Program-made: the position numbers and the translations under genes
Shown here: positions 36,052 through 43,253 of the stretch, in pieces
Layout: every line of letters begins with the position of its first letter
How positions within the stretch are numbered: the first letter of the stretch is position 1
Source: Deltaproteobacteria bacterium CSP1-8
GTDB lineage: Bacteria; Desulfobacterota; Deferrimicrobia; Deferrimicrobiales; Deferrimicrobiaceae
Assembly: GCA_001443455.1 (NCBI GenBank)
Contig: LDXO01000001.1
Coordinates: forward strand, 67,102 to 128,927
Length of the DNA stretch: 61,826 bases
Direction: 5' to 3'
Notes under the pieces: model-generated
What the model was told of the DNA's origin: nothing
What the model saw: the letters and a program-made list of their open reading frames with translations, nothing else
Databases searched by the model: none

Positions 36052-36669
36052 CTACTGGCTGACCTGGAAGGACGTTTCCTCGCGGTCCGTACCGGCGTCT
36101 CGGGACTCGATCGAGGCGATGACGCGGTAGTTCCCCGGTGCCGCGTTGGCCGGCAAGGTGATCGGGACCGTGCTCTTCCAGGTTCCCCCCTCGCGAGAGA
36201 CCTCGATCGACGTCTTCCCCACGGAACTGCCGTTCAGGAGGATCTCCCGGGTCTCCCTGACGAGGATCTGCGTGTCGGCGGCGGGGGTGAGGACGGCGTA
36301 GGTCAGGTTGATGTTCACCGTTTCCCCGGGGGAGATGGCGGCAGGGTTGGCACGGACCGTTTCGATCTTGAGCTGGGTTCCCTGAGCGGGCGAATAGCGA
36401 TACTCCCGGGTAGTCTGCGCGCGGTCCTTCTCCTGCTGGTCGAGGTAGTGCCCGATCGCGCCGCCGGTCAGCCCTCCGAGGAGACCGCCGATCAACGCAC
36501 CCCGTTTCCCCCCGATGAGCCCCCCGACGACGGCGCCCCCCAGGACGCCGGTTCCGGCTCCGATGGCCGTCTTCGGGTTGTCGCGGACGGTCTGGTCCAT
36601 GCCGGTGCAGCCCGGAAGGACTGCCGAAAGGAAGGCCAAAGCGACGCCGAAGCACAGGAACTTCCTCAT
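36052..36669 (-). CDS. glycine-zipper lipoprotein
   Basis: The 205-residue protein has a lipoprotein signal (lipobox around LPGC, Cys near 21). A glycine-zipper segment of alternating small residues (about 37-67, GAVVGGLIGG and GALIGGLLGG) follows, then a soluble beta-rich C-terminal half. It resembles SmpA/RcsF-neighbourhood 17-kDa surface antigen-like lipoproteins with an added domain. Role: probably envelope-associated, function unknown. AAGGGGG precedes the ATG and a promoter is visible at 36708-36736. Confidence 0.82.
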   Translation of the reverse strand: MRKFLCFGVALAFLSAVLPGCTGMDQTVRDNPKTAIGAGTGVLGGAVVGGLIGGKRGALIGGLLGGLTGGAIGHYLDQQEKDRAQTTREYRYSPAQGTQLKIETVRANPAAISPGETVNINLTYAVLTPAADTQILVRETREILLNGSSVGKTSIEVSREGGTWKSTVPITLPANAAPGNYRVIASIESRDAGTDREETSFQVSQ

Positions 36670-36707
36670 CGGGAACCCCCTTGCAACCAGTGAGACGTTA
36701 CCCCCCG

Positions 36708-36736
36708 AGTATATATTCATCACCCCGGCATATCCA
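36708..36736 (-). promoter_or_regulatory. promoter of the glycine-zipper lipoprotein
   Basis: On the minus strand TGGATA (36736-36731) and TATACT (36713-36708) are separated by 17 bases. The -35 lies inside the last codons of the upstream MBL gene. The start codon is about 40 bases downstream. Confidence 0.5.
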
Positions 36737-37553
36737 CCGCCAAGAACCGCGGGGAAGCGCCGTGCCGGCGGGCGGCGTGGACGGGGACGTGCCCGAACCC
36801 GTAGCGGGAGAGGATCTCCCGGACTGTTCCGACCGCCTTCGCGGGGGTGTTGTGGTCTGCGCTCAGATGGCAGAGGACGACCGTCTGCGGCAGGGTCCGG
36901 CTCTCGAGCATCACCCGGGCGAGGAACTTTCCCGCCTGCTCGTTGGACAGGTGCCCGACTTCGGAGTCCACCCTCGTCCGATCCTGGCGGGGACTTGCCG
37001 CGAGCATTCCCGGATCGTAATTCGACTCGATCAGGATGAGGTCGCTGTCGACGAACTCCTCGAAGAGGCCGTTCCCGCCGTGCCCCAGGTCGGTGGCGAC
37101 GGCGACGCGGATCTCCCGGCTCGCCGCGCGGCCGGAGAGGAGGAAACCGCAGGTCACCCCTTCGGCGTCGTGGGGAACGGGGAACGGGCGGACGCCTATG
37201 GCCCCGACGGCGAACTCCTTCGCGTCGAAGGTGCAAACCGGCCCCGACAGGGCGGACCGGGAGAGGATCCGGCGGGTAAACGGCCGGACGTTCTCTTCGT
37301 GCAGGAGGATCGGCACCTCGTGACGTGCGCAGCAGGCGACGGCGGACGGGTGGATGTGGTCCCCGTGGAGGTGGGAGACCAGCACGGCATCGATGTCCTC
37401 CCACGTGTACCCGCCCTCGGAGAGCGCCTGGGCGAGCCCCCGCTGGGAGGGAAGCCCGGCGTCCACCAGCAGGACCGTACCTCCGTGCTCGACGAGCATG
37501 AGGTTCCCGGAACTGCCGCTTCGCAGCGGCCGGACGGCGAATCCGCTACTCAA
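36720..37553 (-). CDS. MBL-fold metallohydrolase (YycJ/WalJ-like)
   Basis: The 277-residue protein opens with RPLRSGSSGNLMLVE and carries the dinuclear metal motif HLHGDH (61-66), later DLGH, and HLSADHN near the C-terminus. This order matches the YycJ/WalJ group of beta-lactamase-fold proteins, whose members are phosphodiesterases or nucleases. No signal peptide is present. The start is a TTG at 37553, overlapping the 3' end of the PPC-domain gene by 8 bases, which supports coupled expression. Confidence 0.88.
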   Translation of the reverse strand: MSSGFAVRPLRSGSSGNLMLVEHGGTVLLVDAGLPSQRGLAQALSEGGYTWEDIDAVLVSHLHGDHIHPSAVACCARHEVPILLHEENVRPFTRRILSRSALSGPVCTFDAKEFAVGAIGVRPFPVPHDAEGVTCGFLLSGRAASREIRVAVATDLGHGGNGLFEEFVDSDLILIESNYDPGMLAASPRQDRTRVDSEVGHLSNEQAGKFLARVMLESRTLPQTVVLCHLSADHNTPAKAVGTVREILSRYGFGHVPVHAARRHGASPRFLAVDMPG

Positions 37554-37950
37554 GGGTCAGAAGCTCCAGCCCGGATCGTTCGTCCGGTGATCTCGTAGCG
37601 CAGACGCCTGAAATCTCGAGGATCATCGCTTCGATCACGATGAACACCTCGCCCTCCTTCCGGATGCACCCGGTCAGGACCTCTTTTCCCCTCCCGAGGG
37701 AGGAATGCAGGTGGATCGAGGGCGGGCCGTTGCCCGCGGCGATGCTTCCCATCACCACGATCTCGAACGGATCGGTGAACTCCTGCCAGACCGAGTCCGG
37801 GGGGAGGGTTGCCTCCCGGGGCCCGGCCACCATCTTGCCTCCCCGGATCGCCCCGAAAAGGAAGAACCACCCCGAGGAGATCCCCTCTGTTTCGCAAAGG
37901 GCGGTGAGCGACGGCACGACCTGCTCTCCGTGGTCGAACCGGGCGAGCAC
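37546..37950 (-). CDS. PPC-domain (DUF296) protein
   Basis: The 134-residue protein matches the PPC/AF0104-like fold: an early GEQVVPSLTALCE helix, GWFFLFGAIRGGK, a central HLHSSLGRGKEV and a last strand VIEAMILEISG. The fold trimerises; in plants it is joined to AT-hooks, but bacterial single-domain forms are uncharacterised. It starts at a GTG, with a stop codon in frame ten codons upstream. It overlaps the MBL hydrolase gene. Confidence 0.82.
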   Translation of the reverse strand: MLARFDHGEQVVPSLTALCETEGISSGWFFLFGAIRGGKMVAGPREATLPPDSVWQEFTDPFEIVVMGSIAAGNGPPSIHLHSSLGRGKEVLTGCIRKEGEVFIVIEAMILEISGVCATRSPDERSGLELLTLE

Positions 37951-38003
37951 GACCCTGCCGACCTTCCCTTCTTTTCTTTATACCGCATCGCGCACCCGGG
38001 CGA

Positions 38004-38513
38004 TCACGGGGCGTATCTGGTAAATACAAAGTCGTTCCCTTTCACAAGCGACTGGTGGCAGGGGAAGCAGGTGCCGTGCTGCGTTTCGTCCGCCGGTTTC
38101 CCGTTCACGAATCGTCCGAACCCCCACCCCCCGGTGGAGGCGTACTTCTTCGCGTTCTTGACCATGAATTCGATCCGCTGCGGTTCCCCGGGGACGAACG
38201 CGGTCTCGAACTCGGCGGATTTTACCCGCTTCCACGCCAACTTGGCGAGGATCGACCCGTCGGGGAAGGGGAGGGTTCCCGCGCGGTAGGCCTTCATGGC
38301 GATGTCGTTCCCCAGGATGACGCGGATCTCGTCCTTGTCCGTGCGATGGGAGGAGGCCACGACCGGCCAGTTGCGGTACCCTTCGGGAATGGTGACGCCG
38401 AACATCGGGGACGCAAGATCGCTTCCCGCGTTCGCCGGGATCGGCAGAAGCTGCGCAAGTGCCAGAAGAAACACACCGAGGAACCGGACTGCCAGGGGAG
38501 CAAACGACCGCAT
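38004..38513 (-). CDS. cytochrome P460-family protein
   Basis: The 169-residue periplasmic protein has a signal peptide (cleavage after ANA at about 29) and a C-terminal CxxCH (C149 to H153) within the P460 domain (IPEGYRNWPVV early, GWGFGRF before the haem). In nitrifiers and methane oxidisers P460 oxidises hydroxylamine to N2O or NO through a Lys-crosslinked haem; related proteins elsewhere lack the crosslink and may bind NO. Which applies here is not visible. It has its own extended -10 promoter. Confidence 0.87.
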   Translation of the reverse strand: MRSFAPLAVRFLGVFLLALAQLLPIPANAGSDLASPMFGVTIPEGYRNWPVVASSHRTDKDEIRVILGNDIAMKAYRAGTLPFPDGSILAKLAWKRVKSAEFETAFVPGEPQRIEFMVKNAKKYASTGGWGFGRFVNGKPADETQHGTCFPCHQSLVKGNDFVFTRYAP

Positions 38514-38560
38514 GATCTTTCCCCTTTCCGCTCTCTCCGGGAGAGCATTCGATTTGCGGT

Positions 38561-38569
38561 ATTATACCA
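38561..38569 (-). promoter_or_regulatory. extended -10 promoter of the P460 gene
   Basis: The minus strand reads TGGTATAAT, a perfect extended -10, 48 bases before the P460 start at 38513. No -35 is evident. Confidence 0.55.
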
Positions 38570-38622
38570 GCATCCGGAACAGAAGGGTCCGATCCCCTTC
38601 AGTGGCCGGCGTCGGGCCCCGG

Positions 38623-38631
38623 TGGTATAAT
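38623..38631 (+). promoter_or_regulatory. extended -10 promoter, divergent partner
   Basis: The plus strand reads TGGTATAAT, the same nine bases as the divergent element 54 bases away, placed 38 bases before the GTG of the truncated glycosyltransferase. Confidence 0.5.
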
Positions 38632-38668
38632 CCGCCTTCATGGATCCGCGGGAGAAAAGTGGCGGCCG

Positions 38669-39049
38669 GTGAGGAACCGCACGCTCCTTCTCTTTTGTCT
38701 CGCCGTGGGCGTCTTCTATTTCTCCGCGCTCGGCACCATCCCCCTTCTCGAACCGGACGAGGGCAGGTACGCGGAGATCCCCCGGGAGATGCTCGTCTCC
38801 GGGGACTTCGTGACCCCGCATCTCAACGGCGTCGTCTACCTGGAGAAGCCCCCTTTCTACTACTGGGGAACCGCAGCCTCGCTGCGGCAGTTCGGGGAGA
38901 CCGAGTTCGGGATGGGGGCTGCGCTTGCGGGCCGGCGCACCGGGGCGGCGGTGGAGGCGATCGCGGGCGCGCTAGAAAAGGCGCAACTCCTTGAGCGTTC
39001 CTTCCGGACGGGTCTTCTGCGGGGAAGAGCCGTCTCCTGCTCGGTCTGA
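38669..39049 (+). pseudogene. truncated GT39/ArnT-like glycosyltransferase remnant
   Basis: The first about 80 residues match the start of ArnT/PMT-type glycosyltransferases: a first membrane helix, then IPLLEPDEGRYAEIPREM, the acidic first periplasmic loop with the catalytic Asp, and EKPPFYYW. Intact members have 450 or more residues and a dozen helices. After about residue 82 the sequence turns into unrelated Ala/Arg-rich text and stops at 126. It is a 3'-deleted fragment, although promoter and start remain. Confidence 0.8.
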
Positions 39050-39065
39050 ATCTTCATCCGAAGAA

Positions 39066-39095
39066 TTTACATGGAAGGAGTTTTCCCGTTAGAAT
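39066..39095 (+). promoter_or_regulatory. sigma-70-type promoter of the flavin oxidoreductase
   Basis: TTTACA (39066-39071) and TAGAAT (39090-39095), each five of six to consensus, are separated by 18 bases and lie 26 bases before the start codon at 39121. Confidence 0.6.
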
Positions 39096-39120
39096 AGGAA
39101 ATCATGTTCGGGGGGGACGG

Positions 39121-40092
39121 GTGAAACTTCCGGAGTTGAACATCGGCCGGTTTACTGCGCGGATCCCGCTCGTCCAGGGGGGGATGTCCGTGCGCGTATC
39201 GACCTCATCGCTCGCCTCGGCGGTGGCCGAGTGCGGCGGTATCGGGACGATCGGAGGATCGGGCATCCCGATCGGGGAACTGCAGGAGGACATCCGCCGG
39301 GCGAAGCGGATGACCCGCGGGATCGTCGCCGTCAACATCATGTTCGCCATCCGGCAGTTCATGGAGACCGTGAAGGCGTCGATCGAGGCCGGGGTGGACA
39401 TGATTGTCACCGGGGCAGGATTTTCCCGCGACGTCTTCAAGATCGGAAAGGACCACGACGTCCCGATCGTTTCCATCGTCTCCTCCCCCGAATTCGGCAA
39501 GCTCGCCGAACGGTGCGGGGCGGACGCCATCGTGGTGGAGGCGAAGGAGGCAGGGGGGCACCTCGGGACCGACAGGCCGCTTCGCGAGCTCTTCCCGGAA
39601 ATCCGCAAAGTCGTGAAGAAGGTTCCCCTCATTGCCGCGGGCGGGATCACGGACGGCTACGAGATCGCCGAGATGGTCGGGCGATACGGGGCGGACGGAG
39701 TCCAGATGGCGACGCGGTTCGTCCTGACGAAGGAGTGCGACGTTCCGGATTCCTTCAAGAACGCCTACCGGAACGCGAGGAAGGAGGACATCTTCCTGAT
39801 GCACTCGCCCGTGGGACTTCCCGGCAGGGCCATCCGGAACCGCTTCCTGAACCGGCTGTTCAGGGGGGAGAGCGTCTACGACGGCGAGTGCAAGAGGAAT
39901 TGCCTGAAGAGCTGCGACCATACGTTCTGCATCATCGACCGGCTGGACATGTCCCGGGAGGGGGACACGGAGGAAGGGCTGGTGTTCGCCGGGGAGAACG
40001 TATGGAAGATCAAGGACGTCCCGACGGTCCGGGAGCTGATCGACCGCCTCGTTGCCGAGGCCGAGAGCGTTTACGCTCCCGCGCCGGCCTGA
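39121..40092 (+). CDS. NAD(P)H-dependent flavin oxidoreductase / nitronate monooxygenase family
   Basis: The 323-residue TIM-barrel FMN protein has the family marks LVQGGMSVRV, GGIGTIGG, EAKEAGGHLG, AAGGITDG and GADGVQMATRF. This group includes nitronate monooxygenases and FabK-type enoyl-ACP reductases; substrate cannot be set from sequence. A Cys group near the C-terminus (C-x3-C-x3-C-x4-C in GECKRNCLKSCDHTFC) is not needed for the TIM-barrel chemistry. The start is a GTG at 39121. The 3' end overlaps the convergent HD-GYP gene by 22 bases. Confidence 0.88.
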   Translation: MKLPELNIGRFTARIPLVQGGMSVRVSTSSLASAVAECGGIGTIGGSGIPIGELQEDIRRAKRMTRGIVAVNIMFAIRQFMETVKASIEAGVDMIVTGAGFSRDVFKIGKDHDVPIVSIVSSPEFGKLAERCGADAIVVEAKEAGGHLGTDRPLRELFPEIRKVVKKVPLIAAGGITDGYEIAEMVGRYGADGVQMATRFVLTKECDVPDSFKNAYRNARKEDIFLMHSPVGLPGRAIRNRFLNRLFRGESVYDGECKRNCLKSCDHTFCIIDRLDMSREGDTEEGLVFAGENVWKIKDVPTVRELIDRLVAEAESVYAPAPA

Positions 40093-41207
40093 TCGGCGAG
40101 CACGACCCGGAGGAAATTGTCGAAAAGGTTCGGCTCGAACTCCGTTCCCCGCCCCCGTTCCATGATCGAAAGTGTCGTTTTCAGGTCCAGGCTGTCGCGG
40201 TACGGCCGGTATGTGCGCAGGGCGTCGAACACATCGGCGATCTGCGTGATGTAGGAGACGGGGTGCAGCGGCCCCCCCGACGAGATTTTGGGGTAGCCGG
40301 ACCCGTCGTACTTGATGTGGTGCTCGAAGCAGACGATCACGGGGAGATCGGAGCCGCAGTCCATCTTTTTCAGCACCTTCGCTCCCATCGCAGGGTGCTC
40401 CGCCATCGTGGCGAATTCCGAAGGGTTGATCTTTCCCGGCTTCTGCAGGATCTCGGAGGGGACCATCTCCTTGCCGATGTCGTGGAGCATGGCGGCGAGA
40501 CCAATCTCCTGGAGACGGTTTTCCGGCAGGCCCAGAGCCGCAGCCTGGGCCACGACGATCGCGGAGACATTCATCGAGTGTGTGACCGTGTAGTCGTCGT
40601 GGGATTGCATCTGCATGAGGCGATGAAAGAGAAACACGTCCTGGCGGATCCCCTTCATGATGCCGGCTACGATATCCCGGGCGCCGGACACCGATGCGAC
40701 GCCTCCCTGCGCCATGGATTTTAAGAGATCTTTCAGGACATCGGCTGCCCCGAACAGGAAATGCGATCGGGAAAACGTGGCGTTTTCCTGGCCGATCTCG
40801 GGGGTTTCCCCCCCGATGGACTGGATGATCCCGTGGTCGATGGACTCGAACCTTGTCCCCTGCGCGTCCTCCTTCCCCGTAGCGAGGAAGAAGACGAACC
40901 GCTTCAGCTCCCCGTACGTCAGCCCCTCCCGGATCGAGAATTTCTCGATTCCCTTTTCGCGGATGTCCTGGAGAAGTTTCCGCAATGCGGGGTTCATCTC
41001 CAGGAAGGGGAACTCGTCAACGACGAAGTGGTCGCCGATGATGCCGATGTGGATCGTGCCGAGGGAGGATGCCATCTGCCCGATGCGATTGTGCAGGCGC
41101 GTGAGGAGCTGCTGGACGCGCTGGTGGTTTTCGGGATAGATGGTCGCCGCCTGGATCGTCTGAGCGAGATCCAGGACCACGCCGAATAGTTCCTGCCGGT
41201 TCTTCAT
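40071..41207 (-). CDS. HD-GYP domain protein (probable cyclic-di-GMP phosphodiesterase)
   Basis: The 378-residue protein has an N-terminal domain of unknown type (about 1-120), a linker, and an HD-GYP domain with H242-D243 (LHDIGKE), EHHIKYDGSGYP ending in G304-Y305-P306, and a C-terminal helix bundle. HD-GYP enzymes cleave cyclic-di-GMP. The N-terminal domain resembles that of the neighbouring HEAT protein, whose stop overlaps this start (ATGA, with GGAGG upstream). No receiver domain is present, so the unknown N-terminal domain is the likely sensor. Confidence 0.9.
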   Translation of the reverse strand: MKNRQELFGVVLDLAQTIQAATIYPENHQRVQQLLTRLHNRIGQMASSLGTIHIGIIGDHFVVDEFPFLEMNPALRKLLQDIREKGIEKFSIREGLTYGELKRFVFFLATGKEDAQGTRFESIDHGIIQSIGGETPEIGQENATFSRSHFLFGAADVLKDLLKSMAQGGVASVSGARDIVAGIMKGIRQDVFLFHRLMQMQSHDDYTVTHSMNVSAIVVAQAAALGLPENRLQEIGLAAMLHDIGKEMVPSEILQKPGKINPSEFATMAEHPAMGAKVLKKMDCGSDLPVIVCFEHHIKYDGSGYPKISSGGPLHPVSYITQIADVFDALRTYRPYRDSLDLKTTLSIMERGRGTEFEPNLFDNFLRVVLADQAGAGA

Positions 41208-43219
41208 GGGGCCTCCATCATGCTGCGCAGCAGACCGTCGCAATGGGATCGCACCGCCGACCTTCTGGCTCCCTTCCCCCGGTGGAGGAAGGCGATTGCC
41301 TCGGTCCCGCCGATCCGGTAAAGCGCGCTGGCTGCGTCGATCCGGGTCTGGTCGTCATTTTTCGAGGAGAAAAGGCCCTCTTCGACCAGGATCCTTCCCA
41401 GCCCCGGGACCGCCTCGGGAGCCCCCAGCTTTCCGATCGCCAGGATCGCCTCCCGTTTCACCCGGTTGTCGAAGTGCGAGGTGGCCTGAATCAGGGGTTC
41501 CACGGCCCGCCGGTCGCCGATATCCCCTAGGATGGTGCAGATGTTCCGAACGAAATACCATTTCGGGTGCGACAGGAGGTCCAGAGCTTCCGGGACAACG
41601 ACGTGCCCGAGCTTGACGAGAAGCCGGATCAGGATCCGGCGCCGGGAAGCCTCCGGTTCGAGCAGCAGCCGGTCGAGGAGCGGTGGTGCGGCGACCGCGC
41701 CGAATCCCGACAGGAGATCCTGGATGGCTTCGATGTCTCCCGCGGCGACCTCGACGGAAAGGCGAAGGTCTACGATCTGCCCTAAATCGGTTTCGGCAAT
41801 AACGTCCCGCACCCGGGTCTGCCACTCCTCCCGGGCGGTCGTCGAGAGCGATCCCAGGGAGGTGAGAATGGTGTGAAGGAGAGAGAATTCCTTCAGGGAA
41901 ATGAGGTTGGGGATGGCTTTCCGGATATCCTCGAGGAGGTCGAAAAACACCTCCTCCCTCTGCTCGTTCCTGAGGAGCTCCAGGAAAATCCGGAGGGTTC
42001 TCCCGCGGATCTCCCGATCTTCGAACGCCTTGTGGATTCCCAGGTCGCCGGGCGTCTTTTTCCCCAGTTTCGCGAGGTACGGCTTGCGGAGGGAGGAAAT
42101 ATCCTCGATGAAGCGCAGATGGTCGTCCCGTAGATATTTCTCCTCGCTGCGGGAGAGAAGGAGCTTCTCGACCGCCTCCCACGTCTTCTGTGCATAATAG
42201 TCCTTGACCTTCTGTTTCTCCCGCACCCGTTCTGCGACGCGGGGAAGGAGGGAATTTCCCGCGTTGCGCTCGTTTGCGAGGATGGCGAAGGCCGCACGCA
42301 GCCTTGTCCCTCCTTTTTTCTCCACGGAAACGAGGGTTGCGACAAGACCGAGGAACTCATCGTCCGTGTACCCCTCCGTGAGGGACCTCGCAAGGAGGAG
42401 GTCGCTTTCGCTGCTCTCTCCTTCACCGCCGGGTTCCGGCCCCCCCGGGCCGGATTCCAGCGAGTGGAGGAACTGTTTTATCTTTTCCTGCGGGAGGCTC
42501 TTCATGAACATCGAGAGACGGCCCGCAACTTTCTGCAACACGTCCCCCGAAATCGGCGCTTTCCCGGAGGCGGGTTCCTGCCTGCTCTCCGCTTCCCGCG
42601 CCCGCCGAAGGATCGCCGGAAGAAGCGCCGGCGCATGGAGGAGCTCCTCCATGATTTCCTTCTCCACGTTCTTGTTCGTGAAGTCGTCGGCAAGAAGCAG
42701 GCGCCAGAGTTCCTTCTCGCGACTCTCGCTTTGGGCGGGAGCCTGGGAATCCGAAAGTTTCCTCGAAAGCAGCTCCTTGTAATTGTAGGGGGAGAGGGAG
42801 ATTCCCGTGATTCCGCTTTCCTGGAGGAATTGTTCGGGAGAGACCGCCGTCTCGTTTCCCTGCGACTCGTGGAGGTAGCGGAACAACGACAGCAGGCCTT
42901 CCGGTGTGACGGCCGGGTCGAACCCCACCGTGGCGATCTGGCGGAGGTACAGGCTTTCCGTCAGGCGGACGACAAGTTCCTGTCCCTCTCCGAGGAACTC
43001 ATTCCGGTAGAGAACCTTGTCGCGTGCAATCCCGATCAAAAGCCGGTTTTCGGGCTCATGGGACAGGTGGGCAAGAAGGGCAGCGTGAAACTCGCCCACG
43101 CGCTTGGCGAGAATCGGGTGGTTCGTCCCGTAAAGCCCGGCCCAGTGGAAGGTTTTCGCAAGAGCCAGGACCAGCGGCCCTATCGCGGGGCTCACTTTCT
43201 CTGCGGTTTTGCCCTCCAT
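41204..43219 (-). CDS. HEAT-repeat protein with an HD-GYP-partner N-terminal domain
   Basis: The 671-residue soluble protein has an N-terminal domain (about 10-130, LAKTFHWAGLYGTNHP, LLIGIARDKVLYRNEFLG). A long helical and partly charged middle follows, then C-terminal HEAT/armadillo-like repeats (about 500-660, e.g. DRRAVEPLIQATSHFDNRV). No catalytic motif is visible. Its N-terminus shares pattern with the HD-GYP protein encoded in ATGA overlap, so the two probably bind a common partner or each other in cyclic-di-GMP signalling. Confidence 0.82.
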   Translation of the reverse strand: MEGKTAEKVSPAIGPLVLALAKTFHWAGLYGTNHPILAKRVGEFHAALLAHLSHEPENRLLIGIARDKVLYRNEFLGEGQELVVRLTESLYLRQIATVGFDPAVTPEGLLSLFRYLHESQGNETAVSPEQFLQESGITGISLSPYNYKELLSRKLSDSQAPAQSESREKELWRLLLADDFTNKNVEKEIMEELLHAPALLPAILRRAREAESRQEPASGKAPISGDVLQKVAGRLSMFMKSLPQEKIKQFLHSLESGPGGPEPGGEGESSESDLLLARSLTEGYTDDEFLGLVATLVSVEKKGGTRLRAAFAILANERNAGNSLLPRVAERVREKQKVKDYYAQKTWEAVEKLLLSRSEEKYLRDDHLRFIEDISSLRKPYLAKLGKKTPGDLGIHKAFEDREIRGRTLRIFLELLRNEQREEVFFDLLEDIRKAIPNLISLKEFSLLHTILTSLGSLSTTAREEWQTRVRDVIAETDLGQIVDLRLSVEVAAGDIEAIQDLLSGFGAVAAPPLLDRLLLEPEASRRRILIRLLVKLGHVVVPEALDLLSHPKWYFVRNICTILGDIGDRRAVEPLIQATSHFDNRVKREAILAIGKLGAPEAVPGLGRILVEEGLFSSKNDDQTRIDAASALYRIGGTEAIAFLHRGKGARRSAVRSHCDGLLRSMMEAP

Positions 43220-43253
43220 GTACCTATTAGGATCTCATCTTGTTTCCCGGGAA

